Shown: one piece after another, positions 28,428 to 37,861 of the stretch | Layout: each line of letters opens with the position of its first letter | How positions within the stretch are numbered: position 1 is the stretch's first letter | Assembly: GCA_013816585.1 (NCBI GenBank) | Contig: JACDEE010000003.1 | Span: 1-64,000 of the forward strand | Direction of reading: 5' to 3' | Source of the DNA: Sphingosinicella sp. | GTDB taxonomy: Bacteria > Pseudomonadota > Alphaproteobacteria > Sphingomonadales > Sphingomonadaceae | Length of the DNA stretch: 64,000 nt | Notes under the pieces: generated by a model | What the model was told of the DNA's origin: nothing | Database searches by the model: none | What the model saw: only the letters and a program-made list of their open reading frames with translations | Translations under genes and position numbers: made by a program

Positions 28428-28512
28428 TTTCGTAAACCTTGTTGCCACCGCTTCTCGCTCTGCTAGCCATAAGCAAAGAACAGCACAAATGGAGAGGCGG
28501 ATGGAGAGGCGG

Positions 28513-30123
28513 ATGGACAGGGATCAATCCAATGCTGAGGCGCCCAAGGTTCGTGCCGGCGCCTACGCCTGGTATGCCTTGTTCGTCCTGGTCGTCGTCT
28601 ACGCCATAAATTTCATCGATCGGCAGATACTCTCGATCCTCGCGCAGGACATAAAGAAGGATCTCGGCCTAGAGGACGCGCAGATCGGATTTCTCTACGG
28701 CACGGCTTTTGCCGTCTTCTACGCCTTGTTCGGGATACCGCTCGGCCGCCTCGCAGACAGTTGGTATCGCGGACGAGTGATGGCGATCGGGCTGGCGCTC
28801 TGGTCCTTTATGACCGCTCTCTCAGGATTTGCTTCGAACTTCGGAATGCTTGCCGTAGCGCGGATCGGGGTCGGCATAGGCGAGGCCAGCGCGTCCCCCG
28901 CCGCTTATTCGATGATTTCGGACTATTTCCGCAAGGAACGGCGGGCCACCGCGCTGTCCATCTATTCAAGCGGTCTCTACATTGGCGGCGGCCTGAGCCT
29001 TCCGATTGGCGGCTTCGTCCTTAGCCGGTGGAACCTAACCTATCCCGTGGCCGCGGAGGCACCCTTGGGGCTGGCTGGTTGGCAGGCGGCGTTCCTTGCC
29101 GTCGGCATACCCGGCCTGCTCGTTGCCTTGTGGGTTCTGTCCCTTCGGGAACCTCAGCGCGGGGCGTCGGACGGGCTGCCGCAGCCGATCGTGCGTCCCA
29201 ATGCGTGGCGCGATTTCGGGCGCGAGCTGATCGCGATCATCCCGCCGTTTACGCTTTTCAACACCTATCGGCTTCCCGGGGAATTCAAGACCAATCTCTT
29301 CGCGTTGGCCCTGATCGGGGCAGCCGCCGCGGGGCTTGCTTATTGGACGACCGACTTTCCTCAATGGGCGGCCTACGGCTTTGGCGTCTATGCCGTGTTT
29401 TCGTGGGTTCAGTCATTACGACATCGGGATTTGCCAACTTACCGTCTTATTTGGGGTAACCCCATTGTCGTCATGCTGGCGATAGCTTTTGGAAGCATCT
29501 CGTTCGTCGTGTACGCCGTCAGCTTCTGGACGCCGCCTTACGTGATGCGAACCTTCTATCCCGACCCAACGGGCCCGGGCTTCTACATTGCAGGGATGTC
29601 TGGCGCCCAGGAAGTCGCCACTATCGTGGGCTGGGGAGCGGCGGTTACGGCGGCCGCCGGCGTTATCACCGGCGGCATCATCGCGGATCTCTGGCGGCAA
29701 AAGCATCCTGCGGGACGAATATATGTGAATATGCTGTCGATCATGCTTTCGGCGCCAATCGTTTTCGCCATGTTCAACACCAGCGAACTGGAAACCTTTT
29801 ACTGGCTATTTCCTTTCGCGCATTTCTTCTCTTCGACCTGGGTAGGGGCCGCCGTCGCGACGCTGCAGGACGTAGTGCTGCCACGGATGCGGGCGACAGC
29901 GGGGGCGACCTACATCCTGGGAACGACCATGGTCGGGCTAGCGCTCGGCCCCTATTATGCGGGCAAGGTAGCCGACCTGACGCAAAATTTGAGCGCGGGA
30001 ATCTTCGCGCTTTATATCGTGGCGCCCTTCACATTGGGGATGCTGTGGATCGCATCGGGGCGCCTGGCTTCGATCGAGGCTGGCAAGGTGGTTCGAGCGC
30101 GTGAGGCCGGCGAGATAATCTAG
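28513..30123 (+). CDS. MFS transporter (spinster-like)
   Basis: 536 residues with about 12 membrane helices. Helix 1 contains VYAINFIDRQILSIL, and the helix 2-3 loop GIPLGRLADSWYRG is the MFS A-motif; ARIGVGIGEASASPAAYSMI lies in helix 4-5, the spinster-like pattern. A long central loop with aromatic residues (FNTYRLPGEFKTN) separates the halves. The substrate is unknown. Three in-frame ATGs (28489, 28501, 28513) lie in a 12-base tandem repeat; the last has GGAG six bases upstream and is preferred. The stop overlaps that of the convergent sodC-like gene. Confidence 0.85.
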   Translation: MDRDQSNAEAPKVRAGAYAWYALFVLVVVYAINFIDRQILSILAQDIKKDLGLEDAQIGFLYGTAFAVFYALFGIPLGRLADSWYRGRVMAIGLALWSFMTALSGFASNFGMLAVARIGVGIGEASASPAAYSMISDYFRKERRATALSIYSSGLYIGGGLSLPIGGFVLSRWNLTYPVAAEAPLGLAGWQAAFLAVGIPGLLVALWVLSLREPQRGASDGLPQPIVRPNAWRDFGRELIAIIPPFTLFNTYRLPGEFKTNLFALALIGAAAAGLAYWTTDFPQWAAYGFGVYAVFSWVQSLRHRDLPTYRLIWGNPIVVMLAIAFGSISFVVYAVSFWTPPYVMRTFYPDPTGPGFYIAGMSGAQEVATIVGWGAAVTAAAGVITGGIIADLWRQKHPAGRIYVNMLSIMLSAPIVFAMFNTSELETFYWLFPFAHFFSSTWVGAAVATLQDVVLPRMRATAGATYILGTTMVGLALGPYYAGKVADLTQNLSAGIFALYIVAPFTLGMLWIASGRLASIEAGKVVRAREAGEII

Positions 30124-30662
30124 CGCAAAATCCCGCAGGCGATCCGGCCGCCCGAATTGCCCGACGGATCGGTGCGATGATCGTCGGGATTGGCGTGTAC
30201 GACCAAAGCCGCGCCGTCGCCGTCCAGCATCGCCGAATTCGCCCCGGCGACCATCCCATTTGGAATGGTATATTCCAGGGTTCCGCGCCCATCCGTGCCG
30301 ATGAGAATGTTGGGAAGATCGCCCTTGTGCATGCCGGCCGGATTGTCCTTGCCATGCTTGTGACCGGTCGGATTCCAGTGGCCGCCAGCACTTTCGAACC
30401 CGGGGGCGGTGCAAAGGCCGACCATGTGGACGTGGACGCCATGTGCTCCCATGGGCAGGTTCACGCCCTCAACACGGACCCTTATATCGTTTCCGACTTG
30501 CGTGGCGGTCGCGGTCGCCGTCTGAAGGCCCGCGGCGTTACGGAGATCCGCGCTGGCGGCATAGGGCGCCGGCGGAACGGCCGGTTCGCCATCATCGAAT
30601 GATGCACACCCTGTGGCGGCGAGCCCCCCAAGCATAACGGCTCCAATTCGAAGCTTTATCAT
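30120..30662 (-). CDS. Cu/Zn superoxide dismutase family lipoprotein
   Basis: 180 residues. A lipoprotein signal (VMLGGLAATGC) ends in a lipobox cysteine at residue 19. The SodC domain keeps the metal ligands HGVHVHMVG, GGHWNPTGHKHG, GMHKGD and VVHANPDDH, and the two disulphide cysteines (GLCTAP, IACGIL). It would detoxify superoxide in the periplasm from the membrane. A single-gene unit with a start region followed by about 40 bases to the next feature. Confidence 0.9.
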   Translation of the reverse strand: MIKLRIGAVMLGGLAATGCASFDDGEPAVPPAPYAASADLRNAAGLQTATATATQVGNDIRVRVEGVNLPMGAHGVHVHMVGLCTAPGFESAGGHWNPTGHKHGKDNPAGMHKGDLPNILIGTDGRGTLEYTIPNGMVAGANSAMLDGDGAALVVHANPDDHRTDPSGNSGGRIACGILR

Positions 30663-30828
30663 CTTAGTCCCTCCTGTTCATCCGGCTAAACGATCCGGGG
30701 ACGAAACAGTTTCTGCGCGTGTTGCGCCGGGTTGATTTCAAGCATCAGCCGAGGGATTTGCACGACCCTCGCGTGCCGGAGCGAAGTCCAGGCATTTCAT
30801 TGGCGCCTTCGCGCCGGCCATTGCCCAT

Positions 30829-30864
30829 AAAAAAGGAGCCGGTCCCTAAGGACCAGCTCCCTCT
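30829..30864 (-). terminator. intrinsic terminator after ompA-like gene
   Basis: GGAGC and GGTCC (30835-30845) pair with GGACC and GCTCC (30850-30860), separated by a one-base mismatch, with a 4-base loop. On the minus strand it is followed by TTTTTT (A run 30829-30834). The rest of the 246-base gap to sodC shows nothing else I can support. Confidence 0.8.
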
Positions 30865-30908
30865 TTTCACCGTCCAAAGTCTTCCCACCGAGGCGGGAAG
30901 AAATTGGA

Positions 30909-32030
30909 TTACATGCCCGAACCCGGACCGAAGGTGATTTCCACGCGCCGATTCTGCGGCTCGCGGACACCATCGGCGGTTTCGACCAGCGGCTGGCTTT
31001 CACCGAATGCCGAGGTGGTCATGGCGCCATCAGGCACACCGCGACCGGCGAGATAGCTGCGAACAGCATCTGCACGGCGCTGCGACAAGCCTACGTTATA
31101 GTCAGCCGAACCGGAACGGTCAGCGTGACCCGCAAGGACGACCTGGGCCTGACCGGTCTGCGTGTAAGCAGCAGCGGCATTGTCCAGGATCGCAGCAGCC
31201 TGCGGCGTGATGTCCGACCTATCCCAGTCGAAGAACACGATGAACGGACCCACAGCCTGAACCGGCGGAGGCGGCGGTGGCGGCGGGGGAGGAGGAGGAG
31301 GCGGCGGTGGCGGTGGCGGAAGAGGAATAGGAGCCGGAGCCGCGCCGAAGTTGAAGATCAGGCCGCCGAGAAGGCTGTGCGAGCGAAAACGCGAATCAGT
31401 ACCTGGAAGGCCGCTGATCGACGAATTCATTTCAATGTTGTCCATGTTGAAGAAACGATACTTCAACTGAGCGTCAACATTGGGGCCGAGCGCCTGACGG
31501 ACACCTGCAATAACCTGCCAGGCGAAGCCTGAGTCACGATCATCAATGATGCCGGGCTGGTTGGAGAACGAACCTGCAACCTGCTTGATGCGGCCTAAAC
31601 CGACACCGCCTCCGATGAAACCGGAGGTGCCGTCGTCCGCGTCGTCGTCACCAAAGTCCAGCATGCCGTTCAGCATGATGCTTTGGACGCGTGTAAAGCC
31701 CACCGCCGGGTCTACAAACGCCGGAGAACGGGCGAGAGTGTAACCAGGTACCCGCAGGCCGGTCTGTTGGAAGCTCTCAACATCCGCCTTTTTCTGCGAT
31801 GCTTCGAGTTCAACCCGGAACATGCCCATGTCATATCCGGCAAAAACCGCGCCGTCATATCCATAGTCATGATCGATATCGATGTTGGACGTCGTTCCAA
31901 TATCGATATCCATATCTTCGACGATCATCGCGCCAAATTCGCCACCAACATACCAGGCGCCATCGCGCGCAAGTGCCGGCGTAGCGAGGACGGTCGATGA
32001 AAGCGCCATTACGATGGCAAGCTTCCGCAT
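30909..32030 (-). CDS. OmpA family outer-membrane protein
   Basis: 373 residues. Signal peptide MRKLAIVMALSSTVLATPALA; an eight-strand beta-barrel domain to about residue 230 ending LGGLIFNFGA; a run of 19 consecutive prolines; then an OmpA peptidoglycan-binding domain (FFDWDRSDITPQAAAILDNA, GHADRSGSADYNVGLSQRRA, FGESQPLVETADGVREPQNR). It anchors the outer membrane to peptidoglycan and is normally very abundant. The ATG has AAGGGG at good spacing. The proline run, encoded at 31263-31319, will need EF-P for translation. Confidence 0.93.
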   Translation of the reverse strand: MRKLAIVMALSSTVLATPALARDGAWYVGGEFGAMIVEDMDIDIGTTSNIDIDHDYGYDGAVFAGYDMGMFRVELEASQKKADVESFQQTGLRVPGYTLARSPAFVDPAVGFTRVQSIMLNGMLDFGDDDADDGTSGFIGGGVGLGRIKQVAGSFSNQPGIIDDRDSGFAWQVIAGVRQALGPNVDAQLKYRFFNMDNIEMNSSISGLPGTDSRFRSHSLLGGLIFNFGAAPAPIPLPPPPPPPPPPPPPPPPPPPVQAVGPFIVFFDWDRSDITPQAAAILDNAAAAYTQTGQAQVVLAGHADRSGSADYNVGLSQRRADAVRSYLAGRGVPDGAMTTSAFGESQPLVETADGVREPQNRRVEITFGPGSGM

Positions 32031-32619
32031 AAAATTCCCCTTTCTACTGCGTTCCCATTGGAACGACACAATACTCATTACGGTAAGCGAAGTTTCGGTG
32101 CAAGCACCTAAGTCCCGCGTTCGTTGCCAAAAAGCCTCACTTCATGACTAACACGAAACGAGACAGGATGGCAGACGACCCCTCTAACGATAAGTTTAAG
32201 TTTGAGTTGCACTCCAAAAGCGAAATTTATCAACCAGTCTGCCCGTGTGACATTAATGCCGCAGGTCATGGCCTCTGCCCACAACTTTAAAACGGCGACT
32301 ATATCGTTGCTATAGAATAACTTAGTCGGCTTTTACGCGAGACACGTGTGGCCCACCTTTCGGGCGGCCCGGGCTTCGGGTTGGAAGCGGATGGCAACGA
32401 TAATAAGCGCCGACATGCTCGATCGATCCAGCATGCCTCCGGCCTCCGTCGCAATCCTGCGCGCCCGACTTCCCTCTGCCCGCTAATACAGGCCCACAAA
32501 TGCGCCTTGGAACTCTGGGTGGGCCAGACGCCGGCAGACTATTAGCAGCGCGTAACGATCCCTGGCGTCGGAACCACGGCTGGCGCCCTGCCGGGAAAGG
32601 TCTTCCCTTATCCGCTTAT
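32031..32619. other. intergenic region, 589 bases
   Basis: This stretch holds the leader and presumably the promoter of the ompA-like gene (minus strand, 32031-32110) and, for the rest, no gene I can support. The part from about 32150 to 32340 is visibly more AT-rich than its surroundings. A 48-codon plus-strand frame at 32144-32290 has no ribosome site. Confidence 0.5.
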
Positions 32620-32997
32620 ATGAGTCATCCTCTTCGGATTGATGGGCTTTTGCATGGGATCTTGGCTATGATTTCACTAGCACTTGTTACCGCGATGAGC
32701 CTGGGCGCCGCGCAGGCCGATCCGACAATATTGCCGCGCAAAAGTTTTGCGTCGTGCCTGAGCAGCTTCAAGAAGAAGAGTCTGGAACAAAGGATGGAGG
32801 CCGCCGCCTTTTCGGTGGCGGTGAAGAGCGCCTGCGAGACTGAGGCCACGTCGCTTCGCCAGGCGCTGATTGCCCTCGACGTGAAGCGGGGCGGAAAGCG
32901 AGCGGAGGCCTTGTCCAACGCCGATTTCGACCTGCAGGGCTATCGGGAAAATATGGACGAGAGCTACAGAGATAGCATTGGGCCGGCACCCCAATAA
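32620..32997 (+). CDS. exported hypothetical protein
   Basis: 125 residues from ATG 32620. A hydrophobic N-terminal stretch (MISLALVTAMSLGAAQA, starting at residue 17) looks like a signal peptide with an AQA cleavage site; the ATG before it (32668) is an equally good start. The mature part is alpha-helical, with KSFASCLSSFKKKSLEQRM and one further cysteine (SACETEA) able to form a disulphide, and ends in a polar tail. No family recognised. Isolated gene. Confidence 0.55.
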   Translation: MSHPLRIDGLLHGILAMISLALVTAMSLGAAQADPTILPRKSFASCLSSFKKKSLEQRMEAAAFSVAVKSACETEATSLRQALIALDVKRGGKRAEALSNADFDLQGYRENMDESYRDSIGPAPQ

Positions 32998-33138
32998 TAT
33001 GTATCACAAGCCGGGGGCCCCAGCCTGGACGCGCGGCGCAAACGCTCGCCTCAGTCGAATATTTCTCCACCTTGATCCAAGTCATTGGTAACAGGGCGAT
33101 TTGCTGCCACAACCCGCCGAAATGTCGGGGCATTTTCC

Positions 33139-33369
33139 GTGAACGAAGATTTCGATTTTTTCATGCGCCGAGCGCAGGAGGAACGCCGCGCCGCCATTAC
33201 AGCGCCCGATCCCGCCGCGGCTGCCGCTCATGTCCGCCTTGCAGATCAAAATGAGGCGCTGGTCGCCTCTTATGCCTTGCTCGAAAATCCGCTTGGGACC
33301 CAGCCGGTGCCTGGCCGGAGGAAACCCGCCCGCAAGCCGCCGCTCGCCCAGAAAAGCAGACGTCGCTAG
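33139..33369 (+). CDS. small conserved hypothetical protein
   Basis: 76 residues from GTG 33139 (VNEDFDFFMRRAQEERRAAI). The pattern of an acidic start, FFMRRAQEE, a helix with HVRLADQNEALVASY and a basic tail (KPARKPPLAQKSRRR) resembles short helical proteins of sphingomonads that have no known function. An earlier ATG at 33085 would add 18 residues with no conserved character. Stands alone between two unrelated genes. Confidence 0.55.
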   Translation: MNEDFDFFMRRAQEERRAAITAPDPAAAAAHVRLADQNEALVASYALLENPLGTQPVPGRRKPARKPPLAQKSRRR

Positions 33370-33457
33370 GTTTCGACCGGTGCATGTGGTTGAAGCCGAG
33401 CCAGAGCTTCAAACCCGCGCTGAGGCTACATCAATTTCGGGTAACTGCGCGAAGATC

Positions 33458-34213
33458 CTAGCCTTCTGACGTTACCGTCTGGTCTTCGTGCAAATGAAGG
33501 TAGCCGCTTTGAAAATCTCCCGCGGCGGCCAGCTTCTTCCAGTCGGCGATCCGGACTTCTCGTTTGTCCCGACTAATCAGGCCTTCCTCATCGAGTGCCC
33601 TCAGCGTTCTGTTCACGTGAACCGGCGTAAGGCCGGTGGCGTCGGCCAATTGCTCCTGCGTCATGGGGAGCACATAATTGTCCCGCTCCCCCAGCCCCGC
33701 CACTTTCAATCGCAAAGCGAATTCGCATAATAGATGGGCCATTCGCGTATGCGCGTCCCGCCGGCCGACATTGGCAATCCACTCCCGGAAAATAGATCCA
33801 TCGACCAAGGTATCGTACCACATGGCCATTCCGATATTGGGCCGCTCAAACGCGATTTGCCTGATTTCGTCGCGAGGTATGAAGGCGACCTCGCACTGGG
33901 TCAGTGCCTGGACATTGTGATCGGCAGTTCCCAGCAACGAGTTTTGCAGATCGACGATATCCCCCTTCATGTTAATTGACAATATTTGTCTCGATCCATC
34001 ACCAACCACCTTGTGGCGATAAGCGAAGCCCGAAAGCAGCACGCAGGAATGCGTCGCCTGGTCGCCATCGCGGACGGTATATTTCTGCGCTTCGATCAAT
34101 TTCTGCTTGAAGGGAAGGGCGAGCGCTGCTGCCTTATCTGCTTCACCGAGGGCGCCCCAGTAACTGAGCTTTCGAAGCATCGGCTGAAGCGTAGGGGTGC
34201 TGGAAATGGACAT
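33458..34213 (-). CDS. Crp/Fnr family transcriptional regulator
   Basis: 251 residues. The N-terminal cNMP-type beta-roll (about 30-140) has YTVRDGDQATHSCVLLSGFAYR and SINMKGDIVDLQNSLLG. A C-terminal HTH_Crp_2 domain follows (MTQEQLADATGLTPVHVNRT). The FNR iron-sulphur cysteines are absent: Cys appears only in HSCV, QCEV and LLCEF. The pattern resembles alphaproteobacterial regulators that respond to stress or act without a known ligand. Start chosen at MSISSTPTL. Confidence 0.85.
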   Translation of the reverse strand: MSISSTPTLQPMLRKLSYWGALGEADKAAALALPFKQKLIEAQKYTVRDGDQATHSCVLLSGFAYRHKVVGDGSRQILSINMKGDIVDLQNSLLGTADHNVQALTQCEVAFIPRDEIRQIAFERPNIGMAMWYDTLVDGSIFREWIANVGRRDAHTRMAHLLCEFALRLKVAGLGERDNYVLPMTQEQLADATGLTPVHVNRTLRALDEEGLISRDKREVRIADWKKLAAAGDFQSGYLHLHEDQTVTSEG

Positions 34214-34495
34214 GGTGGCTCCGCTGTTCGACGGGAGCACGAATGTCTCTCAGGCACCGGTAGGCCGCGATCGAGGCCAGTGATCGAGAAGCTTTAGTCT
34301 ATGTTTGGAGATTGCGCACCAACATATGATGGATTGCCCCACGTGAACCCAAATGAGGAGGTTGGGAAGTAGCTGGTATTGAGAAACAGCACTCGTCGTA
34401 ACGGATTCAGCCGGTACAAGATATCACCAGGTCTGCGACTCCGCCACGGACCTGCTCTACCTCTCCATTGAAAGCTGGGCGCCACGCGGGCCGGG

Positions 34496-35056
34496 TTAAT
34501 TCGGCCGCTCTATCTGATCGGCCTGTTGCTCATATTCAACGGCCATCAGCTTCAGCGTGCGCGCTGCCGCGCGGTCGGCGACCGACGCAGCCAGGCGACG
34601 GCACCTTGCGGCCTGAGAACGCAGGGCGCTGGCCTGTTTTTTTTCTGTCACATCGATCAGCATGTTGACCGCGCCGACAAATTGTCCGTCGGCATCGAAG
34701 ATCGGGGTCGGATAGGGTACGAAGTTGATCCGCGTCCCGTCGGGCCGTTCGGCGATCGCTTCCACGTCCCTGATCGATCGTCGCTCCCGCACCGCGACCG
34801 CCATTGGGCATTCGTCATGCGGCAGGAAATCGCCCTTGGCAGTATAGAGTTTCCAGGTCACGCACCACTTATCATGCCGCAACAAGGGGGTACGGCCGGC
34901 GATTTTGATGCACTCTTGATTGAAATAGGTGATCGTTCCATCCACGTCCGTGACGTAGATCGCCGTCGGCAGTTCATCCAGCGCAGCAGGCAGGCCATCG
35001 CTCTTCGCGGCGGCAATCGCGGTCTCCAACATCGCATCCGGTGTAAGATTATTCAC
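34496..35056 (-). CDS. PAS-domain protein
   Basis: About 186 residues from GTG 35056 or 178 from ATG 35032. One PAS/PAC unit: DELPTAIYVTDVDGTITYFN, then RTPLLRHDKWCVTWKLYTAKG, DGTRINFVPYPTPIFDADG and VGAVNMLIDVTEKKQ. A helical tail (RLAASVADRAAARTLKLMAV) with AEYEQQADQI-like coiled-coil character follows. There is no kinase, GGDEF or HTH domain, so it must work through a partner or is a truncated sensor. It is separated from the Crp-type gene by a 282-base gap that shows nothing supportable. Confidence 0.75.
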   Translation of the reverse strand: MNNLTPDAMLETAIAAAKSDGLPAALDELPTAIYVTDVDGTITYFNQECIKIAGRTPLLRHDKWCVTWKLYTAKGDFLPHDECPMAVAVRERRSIRDVEAIAERPDGTRINFVPYPTPIFDADGQFVGAVNMLIDVTEKKQASALRSQAARCRRLAASVADRAAARTLKLMAVEYEQQADQIERPN

Positions 35057-35315
35057 GCCTGCCGACCCCCACTGCGACAATATGATCCTTGCCGAACCCG
35101 CGCAACGCTTGATCTGGATTAATGTTCCCAGGATGGACCCTATATTCCAAGTCTGTGGGTCACACAATCGGCGCTGATATGAGTTCATCCAAAGGTGCAG
35201 GTTTACATCGGATCTTCCGGAACTTCGTCCAGTTCCGCTGCAACCAATCGCATAACATAAGTGTAACTGGTCGGCGATAAGGCAACTTTTGCGGCTTAAT
35301 CGCGCTGGGGAGTCA

Positions 35316-35552
35316 ATGCCCCGCTTCTTTTTCCACCTGTATGACGATTTGACTGTCATTGACGAGGAAGGCACCGAGTTGCCCGATACCGAGGCGGCAC
35401 GGGTTTACGCGATAGCGAGCATTCGCGAGCTTGCCTGTCAGGAGATCAGGGAGGGGTCGCTCAACCGTCGTCACCGGATCCAAGTGCAAGACGAAAAGGG
35501 CCAATCTGTTCTCACCGTGCCGTTCGGAGAAGCGTTCACGCTTGAAGATTAA
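35316..35552 (+). CDS. DUF6894 family protein
   Basis: 78 residues. The conserved opening MPRFFFHLYDD is followed by EEGTELPDTEAARVYAIASI and a C-terminal beta hairpin (HRIQVQDEKGQSVLTVPFGE). This small family is abundant in alphaproteobacteria, usually without known function. The ATG at 35316 follows GGGGAG; the first nine residues of the longer frame are not conserved. Its end overlaps by four bases the stop of the convergent galE. Confidence 0.85.
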   Translation: MPRFFFHLYDDLTVIDEEGTELPDTEAARVYAIASIRELACQEIREGSLNRRHRIQVQDEKGQSVLTVPFGEAFTLED

Positions 35553-36574
35553 GGGCGCATTTCAAAGGTTTCCGCACCTCCGGCGAGCTTGCGCTCCCAG
35601 GCCAGAGCGTCCCTGACAATGGTGTCGAGATCGTCGCGTCGGGGCCGCCATTCCAGGGTCGATAATATGGCCTTGTTGTCGGCGACCAGGGCGTCCGGAT
35701 CGCCCGGCCGCCGCGCCTCCATCTTCCGTTCGATCTTGAGGTTGGTAACCCGGTCGACGCTGTCCAGCACCTGCATCACCGAAAATCCACGACCATAGCC
35801 GCAATTCATGATGTGGCTTTGGGCGGGTTCCTCGACCAGCTTCTGAAGCGCGTGGACATGGGCCTCCGCCAGGTCCGAAACGTGGATATAGTCACGAACC
35901 CCCGTTCCGTCGGGCGTGTCATAATCGGTGCCGAATACGGAAACATGACCCCGCTTTCCGGTCGCGGCCTCGACCGCGACCTTGATCAAATGGGTCGCAC
36001 CCGCCGTCGACTGCCCGGACCGGCCCTGGGGATCGGCGCCGGCGACGTTGAAATATCGTAGCGCGCAGAAATTCATCGGATGCGCGTTGCTGACGTCGAC
36101 CAGCATTCGCTCGGTCATCAGCTTTGACCAGCCATAAGGGTTGATGGGCTGGGTAGGCGAATGTTCGGTGATCGGCACCTGCGCCGGGATGCCGTAGGTA
36201 GCGGCCGTGGATGAAAAGATGAAATGCTTCACCCCCGCCTTGACCGCGCTTTCAATCAACGCGCGGCTCTTCGCCGTGTTATTTTCATAATATTTGAGTG
36301 GGTTTTCCACGGATTCCGGAACGATGATGGACCCTGCAAAATGCATGATTGCCTGGATGTCATGTTCCGCGATCAGGCGCGCCACCAGTGGCGGGTCGGC
36401 AATGTCGCCTTGCACGAACCTGGCCTCATCCGGAACGGCCCAGCGAAAACCGGTCGTTAAATTGTCTATCACCGTGACGTGCCAGCCTGCGTCAAGCAAC
36501 GCCAACACGGCATGGCTTCCAATATATCCGGCCCCGCCGGTTACCAGCACATGCTTTCGGATGTCGTCACCCAC
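35549..36574 (-). CDS. galE: UDP-glucose 4-epimerase
   Basis: 341 residues, extended SDR. The NAD-binding motif is LVTGGAGYIGSH, the substrate region is NLTTG, and the catalytic residues are Ser in SSTAATYG and Tyr-x3-Lys in NPYGWSKLM. RYFNVAGADPQ and RDYIHVSDLAEAH are typical GalE segments. It interconverts UDP-glucose and UDP-galactose for polysaccharide synthesis. The GT2/HEAT pair nearby on the other strand may use such sugars, but they are divergent and separated by 276 bases. Confidence 0.94.
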   Translation of the reverse strand: MGDDIRKHVLVTGGAGYIGSHAVLALLDAGWHVTVIDNLTTGFRWAVPDEARFVQGDIADPPLVARLIAEHDIQAIMHFAGSIIVPESVENPLKYYENNTAKSRALIESAVKAGVKHFIFSSTAATYGIPAQVPITEHSPTQPINPYGWSKLMTERMLVDVSNAHPMNFCALRYFNVAGADPQGRSGQSTAGATHLIKVAVEAATGKRGHVSVFGTDYDTPDGTGVRDYIHVSDLAEAHVHALQKLVEEPAQSHIMNCGYGRGFSVMQVLDSVDRVTNLKIERKMEARRPGDPDALVADNKAILSTLEWRPRRDDLDTIVRDALAWERKLAGGAETFEMRP

Positions 36575-36850
36575 TATTGATCATCCCTTCGATCCAAAAC
36601 GCTTATCAGATGCGTGATAATTACCGCTGTGAGCACGGGCAAGGTCGATACCGCAAAATTACGGTAAGAAATGGAACAATTTGCACGCAAACATTGTTTC
36701 AACACCCTGAGTATTAACAAATCTTCAGGGGCTTGATTTTGACTTTCATCTGCGCGGTAATCGCCGCGGTGCGGCACGCGGCGGTGCGACTCCTCCCCGA
36801 ATGCGTTGCGACCGGCTTTTCGGTGAGTATGAAAATCGGCGGATTGCGAA

Positions 36851-37861
36851 ATGCTTGATTTTCTTTGGGGCGCGACGCTCGTCTTCGTGGCAGCGGCGGT
36901 TGGGATGTGGCTGTGGGCCATCGTCAGGCGCGCCCTCATGGCAAAGGCCCCGGTTCGCCAGGCGCCGCGCAAGGCAGCCGGATTGCTTTGGATCTTGTGG
37001 TGCCAGGCCCGCGACGGCGCTAAACTGGATGCCAAGCTTGCCGAATTTGATCCGCGTACACTACTCGAAACAGCCGCTTACGCCTTGCCGCTGCTGACAG
37101 GCGCGGACCGCGAATCTACCATATCCGCTCTGGGTCGGGCGGGTCTTGATAGTGATGCCGAGCGATATATGCGGCGGGCGCCAGAGGGGCAGCGCTTATT
37201 ATGCTGCGAAATACTGGGCGCGATGAAAAGTCGCCGATCTTTGCGCGTCCTCCGCCGAGCATTGAAAGATCGCGCGCCTTCCGTCCGGGTAGCAGCCGCA
37301 ATTAGCCTCGCTCAACGCCAGGAATTGCCGCCGTTGCAGACAGTATTTCGCCAGATGGGCCCCGATGCCCGCGGCTCGTCCCGGCTTGCTCAGCTTTTTG
37401 AGGAACTCCTTCCTGATCGGCAGCAAGAGGTCATCGAAGTGGCCCGTAACCCCTTGAGCGAACCGCAAGTGCGAATATCTGCCTTGCAGGCACTCGTGCT
37501 AAAATCGGATTTCTCCTTTATCCCTTTCGCTGAATCCGACTTAGATGGCGCTCCACCCGCCGTCGCGGCGGCCGCTGCACGACTGATCGGCGGGTACGCC
37601 GACCCTCGGGCAATCCAAATTCTCGTTAAACTTTTGAAAAACGATTCCGCGGTTGTACGACGCGCGGCGGTTGAAGCTGCGGGAGAAATCGCCGATCCTA
37701 AACTAGAGGTCCCGCTCGAGGAACGGCTGGCCGACGAGGATGATCTGGTGCGTTATTCTGTCGTCAGGGCGCTGCAACAGGTCCTGGGCCCTAACAAGCT
37801 GGATCCGGACCGGGCCACGTCCCCAACCCGGCACGAGAGCTCCCCTCTGGAAGCTGCGTGA
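36851..37861 (+). CDS. HEAT-repeat protein with N-terminal membrane anchor
   Basis: 336 residues. One hydrophobic helix at the N-terminus (LDFLWGATLVFVAAAVGMWLW) would hold it in the inner membrane, with the rest in the cytoplasm. The remainder is HEAT/PBS-lyase-type repeats: RSLRVLRRALKDRAPSVRVA, ...AIQILVKLLKNDSAVVRRAAVEAAGEI and ...VPLEERLADEDDLVRYSVV, each pairing two helices. It overlaps the following GT2 gene by 4 bases and is almost certainly its partner or scaffold. A function in directing polysaccharide synthesis is inference. Confidence 0.8.
   Translation: MLDFLWGATLVFVAAAVGMWLWAIVRRALMAKAPVRQAPRKAAGLLWILWCQARDGAKLDAKLAEFDPRTLLETAAYALPLLTGADRESTISALGRAGLDSDAERYMRRAPEGQRLLCCEILGAMKSRRSLRVLRRALKDRAPSVRVAAAISLAQRQELPPLQTVFRQMGPDARGSSRLAQLFEELLPDRQQEVIEVARNPLSEPQVRISALQALVLKSDFSFIPFAESDLDGAPPAVAAAAARLIGGYADPRAIQILVKLLKNDSAVVRRAAVEAAGEIADPKLEVPLEERLADEDDLVRYSVVRALQQVLGPNKLDPDRATSPTRHESSPLEAA

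Noticed and set aside
32144-32290. 48-codon frame with a CxC pair
   Set aside because: No ribosome site before the ATG, AT-rich intergenic setting, no support beyond length.
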